From UBA4615 sp044371545 (GTDB taxonomy: Bacteria; Pseudomonadota; Gammaproteobacteria; Burkholderiales; Burkholderiaceae_E), in NCBI GenBank assembly GCA_044371545.1, contig JBILTM010000217.1, forward strand, positions 1 to 7,979: a DNA stretch of 7,979 nucleotides, written 5' to 3'. Below are positions 5,752-7,979 of this stretch, piece by piece. A program made the position numbers and the translations under genes. The first letter of the stretch is position 1; each line of letters opens with the position of its first letter. Under the pieces are notes generated by a model. The model saw nothing but the letters and a program-made list of their open reading frames with translations, ran no database searches and was not told the DNA's origin.

Positions 5752-6551
5752 TCCGGGGTCCTGCGGGGGGCGCGCCGCGGCGAGGCGCGACGGGCGGAGA
5801 CGGGCGGACGCACGCCATAGCGCGCGTCCGAGCGGGTCAGGTGCGCACGCATCGCGGCCTCGGCCGCGTCCGAGTCGCCGGCCTCGATCGCCGCGACCAG
5901 CCGGCCGTGCTCCTCGAGCGTCAGCGTCTCGGCGCCGGGCGCGCGCACGAGCGAGCGGTACGCGGTCCGGGCCCAGTCGAACAGCGCCTCGACCAGCGCG
6001 GGGAAGATCGGGTTGCCGGAGATCCGCGCGAGCTCGCGATGGAACGCCATGTCGGTGGCGACGAACGCGTCCTGCCGGTCGCGGACCGCGCGCTGTGCGT
6101 CGAGCCGCGCGCGAAGCGCCCGCACGTCCTCGGGCGTGGCGCGTTCGGCGGCGCGCCGCGCGGTGCCGACCTCGAGCAGCACCCGCGCGTCGCGCACGTG
6201 GGGCAGCGTCTCGGGTTGCACGCGCAACAGGTGACGCGCTCCCTGCGCGACCTGCGCGACCAGCGCCTCGGCGCTCGGTACCGCCACGCGCGCGCGCTCG
6301 CCGTGCGAGATCTCGACGATGCCGGCGTGCTCGAGCGCCTGCAGCGCCTCGCGCACCGACGGCCGGCCCACGCCGTACAGGTCCATCAGCTCGCGCTCGG
6401 AGGGCAGGGGCTCGCCGGGCGCGAGCTCGCCGTCGCGGATCCGCGCCATCAGCCGCTCGGCGATCTCGTCGCAGAGCTTGCGGCGGCGGATCGGCGTGGG
6501 GGCGCCGCGGGTCGGCGTGGGGGCGCCGCGGGTCGGCGTCGCGCGGGGCAC
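5748..6551 (-). CDS. GntR-family transcriptional regulator, FCD (FadR-type) subfamily
   Basis: This 267-residue protein has a GntR winged helix-turn-helix at about residues 24-90 (LMARIRDGELAPGEPLPSERELMDLYGVGRPSVREALQAL) followed by an all-helical FCD ligand domain at about 115-242. The FCD metal site is complete by eye: Asp167 and His171 (DMAFH), His215 (EEHGRL) and His237 (RAHLTRS). Such domains bind carboxylate ligands, often through the metal. It probably represses its own operon and is released by a pathway intermediate. The start is GTG at 6551, with GAGG 5 nt upstream; that site overlaps the stop of the preceding gene. Residues 4-20 are a low-complexity TPTRGAP repeat from a 21-bp tandem duplication. 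The C-terminal 20 residues are Arg/Pro-rich. It lies between the two enzyme genes, 7 nt after one and overlapping the other by 4 nt. Confidence 0.92.
   Translation of the reverse strand: MPRATPTRGAPTPTRGAPTPIRRRKLCDEIAERLMARIRDGELAPGEPLPSERELMDLYGVGRPSVREALQALEHAGIVEISHGERARVAVPSAEALVAQVAQGARHLLRVQPETLPHVRDARVLLEVGTARRAAERATPEDVRALRARLDAQRAVRDRQDAFVATDMAFHRELARISGNPIFPALVEALFDWARTAYRSLVRAPGAETLTLEEHGRLVAAIEAGDSDAAEAAMRAHLTRSDARYGVRPPVSARRASPRRAPRRTPE
6491..6538. repeat. 21-bp tandem repeat within the GntR 5' coding end
   Basis: Two identical 21-bp units (6491-6511 and 6512-6532) are followed by a partial third copy (6533-6538). Being a multiple of three, the repeat stays in frame and encodes the heptapeptide repeat TPTRGAP before the DNA-binding domain. 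Copy number could vary by slippage without breaking the gene. Confidence 0.85.
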
Positions 6552-6558
6552 GGAGGCC

Positions 6559-7389
6559 TCAGGTGATCCGGCGGATGCTCTCGGCGATCTCCTCGCGCTC
6601 GAACACCGCGCGCCAGTCGTCGCGCATCAGCCGCGGCTTGCCGAACTCGATCGCCTTGTTGCACGCGTCCGAGAACGCGCCCGGGATCTCGCCGAAGGTC
6701 ACCGCAGCGAGGATCGTCATGTGGCCGAGCAGGAAGTCGCGGGCGCAGTCGCGCGGCACGCCGCGTGCGACGACCTCGTCCATCGCGTCGCGCATCACCG
6801 CGAGCAGCGTCGCGCAGACCGTCTCCGACAGGCCCGGCTCGAGCAGCGCCATCTGCTCGACCGTCACGCGGTACGAGCGCAGGATCGGCGCGTAGATCGT
6901 CCGCGCGATCTCCTCGCCGAGGTCGAAATCGGCCGGCGAGCCCTGCATCAGCGCGCTGACGATCGACTGCGGCGCGTGCCCGCCGCCGAAGAAGTCCGGC
7001 TTGCCGTCGCGCCGCAGCTCGGCGCTGAAGATCGGGGGATGGCACGGGTGCGCGACGAAGTAGACCAGGTCGTCGCGCTTCGGCAGGTGGCCGGCGAAGG
7101 GCGCGGCCGCGTCGAGCGTCATCACCATCGTGCCCGGGCGCAGCTGCGGCGCGATCTCTGCGGCGACCTTGCCGATCACCGTGTCGGGCACCGCGAGGAT
7201 CACCACCGCCGCGCCGTCGAGCGCGGCGTCGCGCCCGACGCACTCGATGCCGAGCTCGTCGCGCAGCCGCGCGCGGCCCGCCTCGCCCGGCTCGACGTGC
7301 CGCACCGCGAAGCGCGAGCCGCGCAGGTTGCCCGCGAGCCGCACGCCCATCTTCCCGCCCGCGCCGAGCAGCGCGATCGTCGTCGTCAT
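6559..7389 (-). CDS. NAD(P)-dependent oxidoreductase with phosphogluconate dehydrogenase-like C-terminal domain, ApnO-like
   Basis: The 276-residue protein begins with a Rossmann nucleotide-binding motif GAGGKMG (9-15), continues through VVILAVPDTVIGK (62-74) and LDAAAPFAGHLP, and has a distinctive AHPCHPPIF (113-121) and FFGGGHAPQS (133-142). The helical C-terminal half (LLEPGLSETVCATL, FLLGHMTILAAVTFGEIPGAFSDACNKAIEFGKP) is the domain seen in small phosphogluconate-dehydrogenase-like proteins. From memory this resembles D-apionate oxidoisomerase (ApnO), which oxidises and rearranges a branched sugar acid, but I cannot verify the match; another sugar-acid or hydroxy-acid dehydrogenase is possible. 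The ATG at 7389 was chosen because GAGAGGA lies 3-9 nt upstream and the Rossmann strand follows at once; the frame back to 7542 is not needed. It is the first gene of the operon, 7 nt before the GntR gene. Confidence 0.85.
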   Translation of the reverse strand: MTTTIALLGAGGKMGVRLAGNLRGSRFAVRHVEPGEAGRARLRDELGIECVGRDAALDGAAVVILAVPDTVIGKVAAEIAPQLRPGTMVMTLDAAAPFAGHLPKRDDLVYFVAHPCHPPIFSAELRRDGKPDFFGGGHAPQSIVSALMQGSPADFDLGEEIARTIYAPILRSYRVTVEQMALLEPGLSETVCATLLAVMRDAMDEVVARGVPRDCARDFLLGHMTILAAVTFGEIPGAFSDACNKAIEFGKPRLMRDDWRAVFEREEIAESIRRIT

Positions 7390-7439
7390 CGTGGTCCTCT
7401 CATGGATCGGCCGCGCCGGGGCGGCCTCAAACTGGTCTG

Positions 7440-7450
7440 ATGACATGATA
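7440..7450 (-). promoter_or_regulatory. Candidate promoter/operator of the dehydrogenase operon
   Basis: Read on the minus strand, TATCAT (7450-7445) matches the -10 consensus in 5 of 6 bases; transcription would start near 7438, about 50 nt before the ATG. It overlaps the short palindrome ATG-A-CAT (7440-7446) in an AT-rich island in otherwise very GC-rich DNA. A bound GntR dimer here would block the -10. No good -35 is seen (TTCCGG is 19 bp away). The same island could also serve the divergent amidase gene. Confidence 0.4.
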
Positions 7451-7562
7451 ACCGGGATGCGGGTCGCGGCCGGAACGCGGAGCCGGTCGGCGTCGGCGCA
7501 TCGCGCTAGCATCGGAGCCGACGGGCCGCCCCGCGCCCGCACCGACCCCGGAGCCCCGCCGC

Positions 7563-7979
7563 ATGGACCCCTCCCGCCAGCTCGAGCTGACCGCCACCGA
7601 GACCGTCGCCGCGATCCGCTCCGGCGCGCTCACCGCGACCGCGCTCGTGACGACGCTGCTCGCGCGTGCCCGCGCCCAGGGCGAGCTGAACGCGATGATC
7701 CTGCTCACCGAGGCGGACGCGCTCGCCGCGGCCGCGCGCGTCGACGCCGCGGTGAAGGCCGGCGGCGCGCTGCCTCCGCTCGCGGGCCTGCCGATCGTCG
7801 TCAAGGACAACATCAACCTGGACGGCACGCCCACCACCGGCGGCACGCCCGCGCTGCGCGACGCGCGGCCGAGGAACACCGCGCCCTCGCTGCAGCGCCT
7901 GCTCGACGCCGGCGCGATCGTGCTCGGCAAGACCAACCTGCACGAACTCGCGTTCGGCATCACCAGCACCAACCTCGCG
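7563..7979 (+). CDS. Amidase-signature family hydrolase, 5' part (3' end outside window)
   Basis: The ATG at 7563, with GGAG at 7550-7553, opens a frame that stays open to the window edge, giving 139 residues of an expected 450-480. The start of the amidase-signature fold is clear: LTATETVAAIRSGALTA, PPLAGLPIVVKDNI with the catalytic Lys81, TTGGTPALR, and DAGAIVLGKTNLHELAFGITS. The Ser-cisSer-Lys catalytic triad needs two serines that lie beyond the edge. Members hydrolyse amides to acid plus ammonia; wording such as KDNIN with TTGGTPAL and LHELAFGITS recalls the indoleacetamide/mandelamide hydrolase group, a tentative placement. GatA is less likely because this is a lone gene beside a catabolic operon. 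It is divergent from that operon across 173 bp; a weak -10 (TAGCAT, 7507-7512) is the only promoter hint. Confidence 0.88.
   Translation, partial: MDPSRQLELTATETVAAIRSGALTATALVTTLLARARAQGELNAMILLTEADALAAAARVDAAVKAGGALPPLAGLPIVVKDNINLDGTPTTGGTPALRDARPRNTAPSLQRLLDAGAIVLGKTNLHELAFGITSTNLA

Noticed and set aside
4409..5818. Open frame of 469 codons on the minus strand
   Set aside because: It is an Arg-rich shadow of the dehydrogenase gene in another frame.
6319..7440. Open frame of 373 codons on the plus strand
   Set aside because: It is antisense to the GntR and oxidoreductase genes, which have clear motifs and ribosome binding sites; this frame has neither.

Overview
This window is a very GC-rich stretch (by eye about 70% or more) of a bacterial chromosome, most likely a betaproteobacterium of Burkholderiales type. 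The order pheT, ihfA, a small MerR-type regulator and tRNA-Pro(GGG) is one I recall from Pseudomonas and betaproteobacteria, and the IhfA and PheT sequences look proteobacterial. The taxonomic assignment is inference.

Left third (1-2722), housekeeping: the 3' part of pheT (phenylalanyl-tRNA synthetase beta chain) is followed after 10 nt by ihfA (integration host factor alpha, with an unusually long N-terminus). Next come a MerR-type DNA-binding protein and a tRNA-Pro with anticodon GGG, which has its own extended -10 promoter and a strong hairpin just downstream. The last part of pheT contains a sharply AT-rich patch with a good sigma70-like promoter, read here as the internal promoter for ihfA.

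Middle (2735-4622): a small secreted protein of unknown function lies on the minus strand, convergent with the tRNA. A 271-bp gap separates it from a divergent major facilitator superfamily exporter/permease on the plus strand. The gap holds a 9-bp perfect inverted repeat just upstream of an extended -10 motif.

Right (4669-7979), accessory catabolism: a tight minus-strand operon reads, in transcription order, an NAD-binding phosphogluconate-dehydrogenase-like oxidoreductase (related, from memory, to D-apionate oxidoisomerase), an FCD-type GntR regulator, and an isocitrate/isopropylmalate-family dehydrogenase. The first two genes are 7 nt apart and the last two share an ATGA overlap. The operon looks like a locally regulated pathway for a hydroxy-acid or sugar-acid substrate. 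Divergent from it, the 5' part of an amidase-signature hydrolase runs off the right edge; the shared 173-bp intergenic region carries an isolated AT-rich patch that could be the -10/operator.

No insertion sequence, CRISPR array, phage gene or rRNA is visible. No stretch over 300 bases lacks a gene. The clearest candidate for something undescribed is the two-dehydrogenase/GntR operon, whose substrate cannot be read from sequence alone.
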